Shown here: positions 1 to 9,744 of the stretch, one piece after another | Position numbering within the stretch: the stretch's first letter is position 1 | How the letters are laid out: each line of letters starts with the position of its first letter | Source of the DNA: Fragilaria crotonensis | Taxonomy: Eukaryota; Bacillariophyta; Fragilariophyceae; Fragilariales; Fragilariaceae | Length of the DNA: 25,825 bases | NCBI GenBank assembly: GCA_022925895.1 | Contig: JAKSYS010000783.1 | Location: forward strand, 1 to 25,825 | Direction of reading: 5' to 3' | Made by a program: the position numbers and the translations under genes | The notes under the pieces: generated by a model | Told to the model about the DNA's origin: nothing | Seen by the model: only the letters and a program-made list of their open reading frames with translations | The model's database searches: none

Positions 1-2659
1 CAGAATCAGCGTATTATACCCTTGGAAGATGGCTGGAATGATCTCAAACAGGTACGACCACAAAGGCAACAGTAATACGATGCGATGATGATCCGATTAG
101 GGGAACGTTTTCAGTACAGTACTGGATGCACTCCTGACCTATGATTTGACGCGGTGCTCCAATACTATCTTCATTAGCTGCACTGTACTTCTGCGCACCG
201 ACAAATCAACTTGGTGTTTATCTGACTGACTGCGTGTTGTGCGTTGCGCGATATCGTCGACAACGCTTCTCATCGCCTTCCCTTGCTTGATCTTGTCAAC
301 TTTCTCGATGTAGGCGATCGACAAGCTCGAGCAAGTGTTGGAAGGGGGAATGACGGAAAGCAAATTTGCAAGGAACGAGTACATCGGAATCTACGCGTAA
401 GTTCAAGTGCTCGAACCTCATGAGGTCGTCGATAATCGAGCTTTGAGTTGACGCTCCGTGCTTCAATTGAGTTTGGTTACGCCCAGTCTAACGTTCTCTT
501 CGCCACACGCTCTTCTCTTTTTCTACAGAAAGTGTTACGATATGTGTAACCAGAGGAAACCCTATAACTGGTCTCGAGAACTTTACCAGAGACACGGCGC
601 AATGATCAAACACTACCTCACGACCAGGGTCCTCACATCGTTGCGTGAGAAAGCAGGCCAAGGCGGAGATATTCTCTTGGCGGAATTGCACCTGCGATGG
701 TCAAATCATCAAATAATGAACAAGTGGTTGACGAAGTTCTTTGTCTACCTCGAGAAATACTACGTGAAGCATTGGTCGCTCCCCACTTTGAGTCAGGTCG
801 GGTTGAGATGCTTCCGAACGCACATATACGAAGAAACAAAGGAAGCCGCAACGGAAGCCATTCTCCATTTGATCAAATTGGAGCGCGAAGGTGAGATTAT
901 CGATAAATCACTCGTCAAGAGCATTGTCGAACTCTTCGAGAGCATGGGCATGGGTTCGCTCGATGCATACGCTGCTGATCTGGAGAAGCCGCTTTTGACA
1001 TCAACGCGTGAATACTATGCCAAGAGGCGCCAGGAGTGGATCGCTACAGATTCGACGCCTGATTATTTGATCAAAGCCGAGGCGGCGTTGATTCAAGAGC
1101 GTAACCGCGTCGCTGACTACCTGAATCAATCGACGGAGTCCAAACTTTTGAAAGTGGTCGAAGAGGAGATCTTGGAGAAGGTGGAGACTGTCCTCATCGA
1201 GAATGAGGATTCTGGATGTAGGTTTTTGCTGGATTATGACAAATCAGAGGACTTACAGAGGATGTTCCGTTTGTTCTCAAGGCTTGAGAACGGCTTGAAG
1301 CGGATGATAGGAGTAGTTAAAAGCTTTCTATCAGAAATGGGCATGGATGTCATCAACAGACGACAGGCGCGACTTGAGGGTGGCGAGAAGGATAGGCCAG
1401 ATGATCCCACGTTTGTGGAATCGCTTATCGATTTTCATGAGGAATACCTCGGACTTGCCCAAAATTTCTTAGGTCACGCCCTCTTTCAACAAGGTCTCAA
1501 GGATGCCTTTGTCGAAGTCGTCAACAAGGACATTGGTGTCCACACCAATGCTGAGATCATGTCAACATACTGCGATCGGGTCTTGAAGCGCGGTGGAGAG
1601 AGGCTGAGCGAATCTGAAGTAGAAGAATCACTCGACAAAATCATTCAGCTTTTTCTTACCTCACCGACAAGGACCTTTTTGCTGACATTTACCGCAACCA
1701 GATGGCGAAGCGACTTCTGAGCCAGCGGTCAGCAAGCGATGATGCTGAAAAGGTCATGATTGCCAAACTGAAGATGCAGTGTGGAACACACTTCACTTCC
1801 AAAATGGAGGGTATGCTCGCTGATTTGGCTGTTGGTATCGAACAACGCAACGAATTCGAGACGAAGATGAGATGTAAGACCAAGGTGGACTGCAGTGTCC
1901 AAGTTCTGACGACTGGTTTCTGGCCAACGTACAAGAGCTCAGAAGTAGCCCTGACTCCAGAGATGTCTAAATGCATGGATTTATTCCGTGACTGGCACGA
2001 CAACAAGCATCAACAGAAAGCTTACTTGGGTATTCTCTCTTGGAAACGCCTCTGTTCGTGCCACTTTTGGCAAAAAGGCATATGATCTGCAAGTCACCAC
2101 CTTACAAGCTGTCGCTTTGAATGCCTTCAACGACGGAAAAACCTTCACATTCACGGAATTGACTGAACTCCTCAACCTCGACGAGTCGATCATGAAGCCT
2201 CTCATGCACTCTTTATCGTGTGGAAAGTATAAGATCATCAACAAAATCCCGGCAAGCAACAAGATCAACAATACCGATTCTTTCACTGCGAACGCCAAGT
2301 TCTCGAGCAACATGCGCAAGATTCGTGTTCCGATGGCATCCTTGGACGCTTCACACAACACCAAGCGCGTCGAGGAGGACAGGTCGATTGCCATCGAAGC
2401 TGCTGTCGTTCGAATCATGAAGGTGCGAAAGACGTTGCAGCATCAGCAATTGATTGCTGAGGTGCTTTCCCAGCTTGCTTTCTTCAAGCCGCAACCGTGT
2501 GTTATCAAGAAGCGCATTGAGGCTCTGATTGAACGAGAATACCTGGAGCGTAGTGCTGACAATGCTCAGGTCTACAATGTAAGTGCTCGTTTCCGTAATT
2601 CTTCTCACCGAGGGGCTCTTCGTTTCTTACACGTGCGCTGTTCACAGTACCTTGCATAA
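1..2659 (+). CDS. Cullin (CUL1-type SCF scaffold), 5'-partial, two frame breaks
   Basis: Scaffold of a cullin-RING ubiquitin ligase: the N-terminus holds the substrate adaptor and the C-terminus holds the RING protein. I read exons 1-51, 314-396, 529-2578 and 2648-2659, all with GT-AG introns and matching phases. The start codon lies before the window. Visible cullin hallmarks are the N-terminal helix segment (ELYQRHG), the cullin homology region around NQMAKRLL and SASDDAE, LTTGFWPTY, the neddylation segment VRIMKVRK (acceptor Lys by homology), the winged-helix EYLER and the terminal YLA. The joined exons encode about 731 residues, close to the roughly 776 of human CUL1. The frame slips at a T5 run (1650-1654, one base short) and at an A3 run (2017-2019, one base extra). 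No residues are lost, and the two shifts cancel. Sequencing error is more likely than decay, but a pseudogene is not excluded. Family assignment is firm; CUL1 rather than another cullin is by overall resemblance. Confidence 0.93.
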
Positions 2660-2820
2660 GATAAAGTCGACACTACCATCGTCCAGGCTTGAACGAAATT
2701 TTCAGACACCGAGTACTGCGCAAGAAGTGTGGTCCCTGTTCGTGACGCGCTTTTGATTGCCTGCCGCCTTACGTGTCGGTTATTCATTGGCAAAGCAGCA
2801 CAGAGTTACACCTTGCTCTT

Positions 2821-5661
2821 CTATTTCTTAAAGTTGCGTTTATTTCGAGGCACCTTGTCGTTCACATTCCGTCTCCATTCCAACGGCAAGTTGTTTACAT
2901 CAACAATACCGTCACAAGTTGAAGAGTGTTGGAGCAGATTCTGCAGCTGCTCTGTGGATAGTGCCGATTGTGCTCGCTGCAACACCATTTCATTGACCAT
3001 GCCCACTTGGCAGCACTTCTTGAAGGCATCGCCCACAGCTGACGCGCGTGATTCGCCTTCTGGAATCAAATTTCGGCATGCCGTCATGTAGGCACCGAAC
3101 GTTACGTGATTCGGTTTGCCATAGTTGGATTTCTCAAGGTCAATCAACGTGTTGGAGGCAATGCGAAAGGCGTCCTGTTTCTCATTGGCATCTCCAACTG
3201 TGTAGGCTGCTGCATTGACGACTGCGGTGTATACAAAAGTATTTGGTTTGGCTTCTTCCTTGTCCGATTCATACATTTTCACCATTCGATCGAGGACACG
3301 CTTGGCTCGATTTGCCTTCCCAAAGACTCTCGACTTGGCCCACGCGTTGACGACTGCATTCCATGTTACAGGGTTGGGCTTGAAAGATTCATCTCTTGTC
3401 TCTTCGTATAGTCCAATCATCCAATCCAGCAGAGCTTCTGCCTTTTCTCCGGCATCTCGGTTGCCAGATTTCGCCCACGAGTCGATTACTAACGTAATAG
3501 CCTGCGTATTTGGTTTTGCGGATGAATTACCATTCTGAAAGTCTTGATACATGCCCCTCAGAAGATTCTCAGCCTGTTGTGGTGCTCCCGGTCGTCCACT
3601 ATTCACTACGGCATACAACAGTGTGACAAAGCTGTGCAAGTTTGGCCGAGCCGATTTGTTGCCAGACTTGTAGGCCTTGACCATGCGATTGAATACTTCA
3701 CTTGTTTTCTCCAGAGCAATGGTACCGTCGGCTTTCGACCACCTGGAAACAAAGAACGCATTGAGAAAATTACAAACACCATTCGAGATGAGACAAATGT
3801 GATGATGGCATTGTGACGTACCCATGCATTACGATAGAGAACGAAACGACGTCTGGCCGAACATGCATATTGCCATCCTGAAACTCTTTCTCCATCCTAA
3901 GAAGCAAGGCTTCTGCTTGGTCAACGCTGCCCTTTGATCCTGTTTGGATCCACGCGTTCATGAGCGTATTGAAGCTTCTGGTGTTGGGTTTCGCTTCCGT
4001 ATTTCCGTTTGCGTATTCTTCTTCCATCGCCTCAAAGATTTCCCGCGCCTTGTGAGCCGAGGTCGGCAGTCCGGATTTGGCAAAGGCGTCAATGACGGAT
4101 GTGAAAGAGACAGTATTCAAGTTGACCTTGTCGAGGCAGGATTCACAGGAAACACGAAACATGTTCAATATCTCTTCCGCTTTCACTGCCGATGCTTCAT
4201 CTCCAGTTTTGGCTAACGCATCCAAGACAACATTCACAGTGATGGTGTTTGGTTTCAAATCATCATTCCCAGCCCGACAACCGTCCACCATGCGATTCAA
4301 CAATGCCACAGCCTTGGAGGCACTGCCAGGGGCATGGTTTTTCGTGTAGCACTGGATCACAGATGTGTAGGTGAAAACATCCGGCCCCACCGCAAGAGTG
4401 TAATCATTCTTATGAAGGTGTTCCATTCGGTTGAGAAGTGCTTCCGCTCGTGCCGCAGCATCTCTGTGGTTGCTTCGTTTCCAGGCCTTGATCACAGTGT
4501 TGTACGACACTGTATTGACATTCCCCACCCTTTCCATGTCGTCAAGGATTGCCTCAGCTTTCGCTGCAGCATCGATATCACCGCTCATGGCCCAGGCGTC
4601 CAGAACTGAGTTGTACAAGTACGAGTCATGTGCCAAGCCTCGTTCCTCCGCGAGCGACAGCAAGCGCTCGGCCTGTGCCACAGAATCCGACCTACCAGTC
4701 TTGATGTAGGCCGACGCCACCGACGAGTAGCTTCTTCCATTGGGTCGAATATCCGATTCTAAATTGTCATAGTTTTGTTGAAGAGTCTCCAGAATGGATT
4801 CGGCGCGTTCTGCCGCTCCAGGCTCGTCATCTTGTCTCCACGAATCCAAAATGCAATTGTACGAGATCAAATCAGGTTCAATATCGGAATCAAGCATATC
4901 TTTGAGAACACTCTCTGCTTTTCGCGCGTTTCCCTGCCGAGCATAGGCAGATAGAAGAGCATTATAGTCTCCAGTTTCCAAATGGATCGTGGGGTTGGCC
5001 TTCATACGCTCGAAAATGGCCTCGGCTCGTTCCGTATTCCCCTGTCGCGACCATGCATGGATGACACAATTGAAAACAACTCGGTTCGGTACTAGCGCCG
5101 GATTAGTTTTAGATCGTTCCATGAGAGAATCCAGAACTTGCTCAGCTTGTAGTCCTGCCTGATGATGATCTGACTTGGCCCAGGCGTGCGCCACGACACT
5201 GTAATGCATGACCGACAAAAAGCGCCAATATCTGTATTCCCCGCCTCAACTTCTCGTTCGAGTCGTTCCAGAATGGCAGCAGCCGTCCATGCACCAGTCG
5301 GGCTTGCCGTTCGAGCCCAGGCATTCATCACCAACAATGCGCCAGTCGCGAAACTTGCCGGTAGAGACCCAAGTGGATACATGGTTGGGTCGAGAAATGG
5401 GTCAGTCTGTTCCTGTAGATTGGGATAATTGGTATCCTCCATGGCAATGAATTCCGGAAGACTATCCACAGCATCCACGACAGCAACAGGACCTGTCGTT
5501 ATTGGTTCATCATCTTCGATGTTCGTGGCGACAAACACGAGCGAGGTAGACGGTGAGATCGCAGCATTCGGTCGGCAGAGTGAGGATGATGCGACAAATC
5601 CCCACGAAGGTTCCGCGAACGACAACGTCAAGGCTAGCAATCCAAGCGCATGTATTCTCAT
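2821..5661 (-). CDS. Plastid-targeted pentatricopeptide repeat (PPR) protein
   Basis: Likely an organelle RNA-binding protein acting in plastid RNA processing, stability or translation. Exons are 5661-3822 and 3742-2821; the 79-bp intron (3743-3821) has GT-AG ends and joins mid-codon, restoring the repeat. I chose ATG 5661 over the upstream ATG 5790 because it places a hydrophobic signal peptide (LGLLALTLSFA) at the N-terminus, followed by SWG/FVAS, an ASAFAP-like cleavage site with Phe at +1. About 18 helical repeats follow, each opening with a pattern like SYNTVIKAWKRS and often ending in PN. Many are about 43-44 residues long, more than the canonical 35. The protein would be about 920 aa. 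The frame breaks once, at a plus-strand A5 run (5217-5221), inside repeat 1-2; one added base restores a continuous repeat. No DYW or SMR domain is seen. The target RNA is unknown. Confidence 0.9.
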
Positions 5662-5898
5662 GGTATTATAGCTGTAACTCGGCAATCGAGGAGTGTGGAC
5701 AGGATCAGCCGGCGGCTGGTTGACTTTTATGAGCTCGGACGGTGCGGCCGAGATGAGCAACGCGAAACTTTTGAACCCAGAGTTCAACATGAAAAAAAAA
5801 CCGCACGAAATCGTACGGCACCTGGTACTGGAGTACTGGCTAGTACTATGTCGAGTAAATTTCCCTTAAATCGCAACTTGAAGTTCCGTTCCAGGTGG

Positions 5899-5928
5899 AG
5901 TATACTCAGGCCACTTTAAACCAGGACA
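5899..5928 (+). repeat. Left terminal inverted repeat of outer element
   Basis: Begins AGTATACTCAGGCC and continues through CTTTAAA to CAGGACA. It matches the reverse complement of 16020-16049 at 28 of 30 positions. It runs on into a CAGGACA-T-TGTCCTG near-palindrome. Confidence 0.8.
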
Positions 5929-6096
5929 TTGTCCTGATTGTCCTATTCCGTCTAAAAAAGGACACTTTTCAGACCCTAAAGTAGGACAACTAGGACACCT
6001 GTACCAGGCTTCGTAGAAACGTACCTGTGTAGAAATCTACGTGTGCACCAGATGCTTGGCAAAGAGTGCTATGAAATCTCGACCAATCTTTGTGAG
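5929..6096. repeat. Left subterminal region with GGACA motifs
   Basis: Contains further copies of a taaa-n(2-3)-GGACA type motif in both orientations, for example within 5934-5996. The right-hand end (15951-16035) contains the same motif. Arrays of short subterminal motifs are typical transposase-binding regions of DNA transposons. No coding sequence is seen here. Confidence 0.5.
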
Positions 6097-6585
6097 CCTC
6101 TGCGTACCCCCAGGTTAAGTCGGATGACAGTTAAAGCAGAGAGCGAGGAACTGGTAACTACGTAAAAATTCATTCACCTCTGATATTACGGTTACTAACC
6201 AAATTCGCTACTGTACCCAATCAAGCTTCGTGATTCAAAATCATCGACACTGGATTGGCAGTGTGTTTCAATGTCCAAACTTGACGTTCATCCGGATCGG
6301 CCATTTCATCGGAGTTTTATGATCCATCACTCCCACGATCACCTTCACCACATCAGATGAGTCCTTGATTGATTGAAGACCGCGGATCACCATGACACCC
6401 GATGTAGCTGCCGCTACCGATCCTACAGCCTGGTCACCACGACATCATCTTGACCAGGTGTCAACAACAGAATGTCTCTTCACGGTGAGAGAGAAATCTC
6501 TCTCACAAATCAAAAGCATCGACTTTCATCCTCGGACCGTTCAGCCAAGGCCTGAAGTCGTATATTTCTTGAGGAATTTCTTTTC
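6097..6585 (+). repeat. Split direct repeat A1 (left end; likely promoter/leader)
   Basis: 489 bp, repeated as A2 at 15040-15525. The two differ by one substitution and two A-run length changes. It holds two perfect inverted repeats: CCTGGTCA/TGACCAGG (6429-6458) and GTGAGAGAGA/TCTCTCTCAC (6485-6506, two-base loop). It ends just before the Gag ATG, so it probably supplies the promoter and 5' leader; no core promoter motif is recognised. Confidence 0.9.
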
Positions 6586-6590
6586 TTTTC

Positions 6591-8949
6591 ATGTCGCTCG
6601 ATGATCTCTTGCAGGAGGCTACTGCTTCGCTCTCTCGCTGCTGCCCCTCCCGGGGCTTCTGTCTCTTTCGCCTCGCCTGTCGCGGCGTCGCCCTCTCCGG
6701 CGAGTATGGAGGGGGTTGTTGGCTCTACTGAAGGTATGGTTGATACTAAGCGTTGCTACTCTGTTGTTTTGATTCCGGGCTCGGATCGTTCTTTGTGTTT
6801 TGGTTTGATTGGCGTCGGAGCTCGTCGTTCTGTGTTCGCAAGGGTTGCAAGATCAAGTCCCATGGGACGAACAAGATACCAGCATTCGACGATTCCAGGT
6901 TCTTCATCTTCAGAGTCAGCGGCGCGACCGTTTTCTCCCAACCCTCGGTACCTATGTCAAAGGTACCGAGTAGCACTCAGGCAGAGTGGGCAGGAAAGGA
7001 GTGGTCTCTTCCAATGTGGGTTAAGGCCTTTCGTGCTGTCACAAATGCTGATGACGAATTGGCATCGGAAGACGACATCAAGTCCGAGGTCAAACTGCTA
7101 GACGAAGCTGAGGTTTTCAGGACTCCCGCTAAGAAGAGGAAGGCACAGGTCAGTCTCTCCGAACCTCTCAGTACTATCGTAGTACCAAATTACCGTCGCA
7201 CCCTGCCAGTGGAAGGGGACACCGGTTTGGAGGCTATGATTGAGGGTGGATCTTTGGGGAGAGGTGGTCTGACAAGGATTGTCTCGCGACTCGAATCTGT
7301 CGTTGTAGAAATGGGTCGCACGCTCGAGGAAGTGGCCTCTCTATCGCACGGTCGCTTCTTGGATAATGAACAAACTGCAATCCTCATGGCGGGGGCAGTT
7401 CAGAACCTCATGTCTTCGCTCGGATCCGCAGTAGAAATGGACCCGAAATTCGAAGCACCCACCTTATGGGGCACAACGTCGTTCATTGGTGAAGAAGTGG
7501 ACCGCCTAGGACTGGACGTAAATCAGTCCAAAGTGGAAACGTCAGAGGCAGTCACCGAGATGAAGTCCGTGGTCGGAAGAATGGATCAAGTTGAGAAATC
7601 CAAGGTTGAAGATGAGGCCAAGATCGTGGCGGTTCTCACGTCTGTCATAAAGCGCATTCAAGGTGTTGGGTCAGAAATAGAGGCAATCAAGACCGATGTT
7701 GCTAAACACGATCAAGATCTTGAAGGCATCCCCAGGCTCAAGAAGCAGAGGTAAACCTGAAACAGGACTCAAGGAGGATCGCCCGGTGGTGGACCACCTC
7801 ATGACCTTGCTAAACAATGATACGAAGAAATCGGAGGTCGAAATGGAGGAAGGAAACGAAAGCCTCGGGGTGTCTGACGCTTCAATCCGAACGGAAGAAG
7901 AGCTTCGCCGGTTCATAAACGAGATCAGAATGCTATCACGCGATGTCGGAGTGTTGAAAGCAAACACCGAAGACAAGTCCATCAAGTTTGGAGGGCTCGG
8001 TATTCGCGACTTATCTGAGTGTTCCGAGTGGGTCGTCAAGAATTTCTCCTCCTATCGCTATGGTCTGGTAATGGACCCCTTCTGATGCTTGATCGCATCT
8101 TCGGTTCGGACGATATGGATGCGGACACCCAGTTTAAAGTTTTGGAATCTCGGGTCAAGCTTAAGATCAAGACCGGAGCTGAGGCAGCAGCCATCAAAGC
8201 TCTTCACTTCAATCGTCCTCGCCTGTTCCACAAGGGTCGAGTTGCGATGACAAACGAGAAACACCTCAAAGCTATCAAAACTTCCTCATTACAAGAGCTG
8301 GAAATCCGGCGGAGAAGGTGTAATGAATCATGTGATCAAGCAGATGAACTTAATTCATTCAACTGTGGCACATGACATCGAGTACGCATTTGGACACGAT
8401 CTCACCATGATTGCGGCCAAAGCAGTGGCCACTGCCAGTCTGAACTCGACAGTCACGTTCTTGACCCAACTCCTGGGTTTCGTTGACGCTATTTACCAGA
8501 AGCTCCACTCTGATTCGAAGTTTTCCGCGGACCAGGCGTGGTCTTTAACTACCCAGATTCTTGACCGTGTATGCGAAGACCTTTATGCTCCTAAAGAAGG
8601 TGTAGCCGATGCAATGACAGTGGAGGAACCGGCGTCCATTTGCTCGCACCTCCTTTGGGCCTGTTTCCGGACGCACGATGTGATGAAGTCGTACATCGAT
8701 CACCACTTCGAGAATCACCCTGCCATCTCTGCCGAGTATGTAAAATTTCTTGCGACTAACTCAGGGTTCGACAAAGTTGAAAAAATGGAGGTTGCTGTTT
8801 CGCAAATGAAGGAGAAGGTCGAGAAGGCCCTCGATATCGCCGAAAGAGCTCTCACCAAGGCATCAACAATTACCGACAAGTTCTCGGCGGCAAACAAGGA
8901 AATCGAAACATTGAAGAGGGCGATGGGAGGCATGACAAAGGGAAAGTGA
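6591..8949 (+). CDS. Retroelement ORF1: Gag-like coiled-coil protein (frame-broken)
   Basis: Probable nucleocapsid-like protein of the YR element. I take the ATG at 6591 (MSLDDLLQEA), right after repeat A1. The reading frame then moves between two phases with shifts near 6635, 6825, 7735, 8075 and 8310, but the protein-like signal continues across each. Features in order are an Ala/Pro/Ser-rich N-terminus, a short C-x4-C-x4-H motif followed by GTNK (about 6836-6875) that may bind zinc, a long heptad-rich region (about 7530-7720, many E/K/V/I) that should be a coiled coil, and a helical C-terminus ending MTKGK at a TGA (8947-8949). No retroviral CCHC knuckle is present. The next coding segment follows in the same frame directly after this TGA. 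The Gag role is inferred from position and composition. Confidence 0.65.
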
Positions 8950-9744
8950 CGGTTAGGAAACGAGGAGGAGACCTCGGATGGCAATTCGCCACACCAGGGT
9001 AATGCTAGTAGCATCGAGGATTCTACCAAAATTACCATTCTTCCTCGTTTCTTGACCTCTCCTGACATCCTGAGTGCAGCATCATCAACCCCTACCAAGC
9101 TCGGAACTCCTGTTCAATCTCGCTCGGAGCCTCCGAAAGAATATCGACCGCTCAAACTTGTAAAGAGAGGTTTTCAGGGGCGTTCGGAACCTTTATGCTG
9201 TGGCGTAATGTTCGAAGACGTCCCAGCATGGTTGTGGGCTATTCGACCTTCTGATTGGAAAGACATCTATATCTTGGACACCGACGAACTCCGTCTTCGC
9301 CAGTACTATACTTCAACGTGGTCACACACCAAGGAACGGCTCAGAATCGTGACTTCTCTTTCGGATGTAAAACATTCGGATGCCATCAATGTGTGGTTTT
9401 TGAGCGGCTCTCGGAAGTTTTTGGAAATGGTATCGCTACCGGAAGGCGTGCCTAGGGTGGTGTGGGCGGAGCGTTGCGGCCGGCGACGGCCACCCGATAC
9501 TATCAAACATCGGTGGTTCAGTGTTTCCCACGAAACGGTGGGCGGGTCTACAACAGCCAGAGGAGTGTTCGGTCAGGGTCACCTCGATTCCTTGAAAATT
9601 GAGACTGATCCTCCAGCGAGTCATTTCACACATCGTGAAATTCTCAATTCGTCCCACACCGTGTTCAGTCCCTCATCCGGAGCCTCATTACCTCCTGGGG
9701 CATCGGCTTTCGGTTCAACACATGAAGCAACCAGTACTGTATGA
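8950..9744 (+). CDS. Retroelement pol N-terminal segment, in frame after Gag stop
   Basis: An open frame runs from the codon after the Gag TGA to 9744 with no upstream ATG close to its start. It would be reached by stop readthrough, by an internal start or by a fused original frame. It contains a domain around PAWLWAIRPSDWKDIYILD and a later W/H/G-rich stretch (RWFSVSHETVGG) that I cannot assign to a named domain. Near 9737 the frame shifts by one base into the RT frame, with a continuous sense across the join (YESCFSRSGW follows). Confidence is moderate that this is the N-terminal part of pol. Confidence 0.55.
   Translation, partial: RLGNEEETSDGNSPHQGNASSIEDSTKITILPRFLTSPDILSAASSTPTKLGTPVQSRSEPPKEYRPLKLVKRGFQGRSEPLCCGVMFEDVPAWLWAIRPSDWKDIYILDTDELRLRQYYTSTWSHTKERLRIVTSLSDVKHSDAINVWFLSGSRKFLEMVSLPEGVPRVVWAERCGRRRPPDTIKHRWFSVSHETVGGSTTARGVFGQGHLDSLKIETDPPASHFTHREILNSSHTVFSPSSGASLPPGASAFGSTHEATSTV

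Noticed and set aside
1650-1720. Intron at the first cullin frame break
   Set aside because: No residues are missing relative to cullins and there is no GT-AG pair; a one-base shift at the T5 run fits fully.
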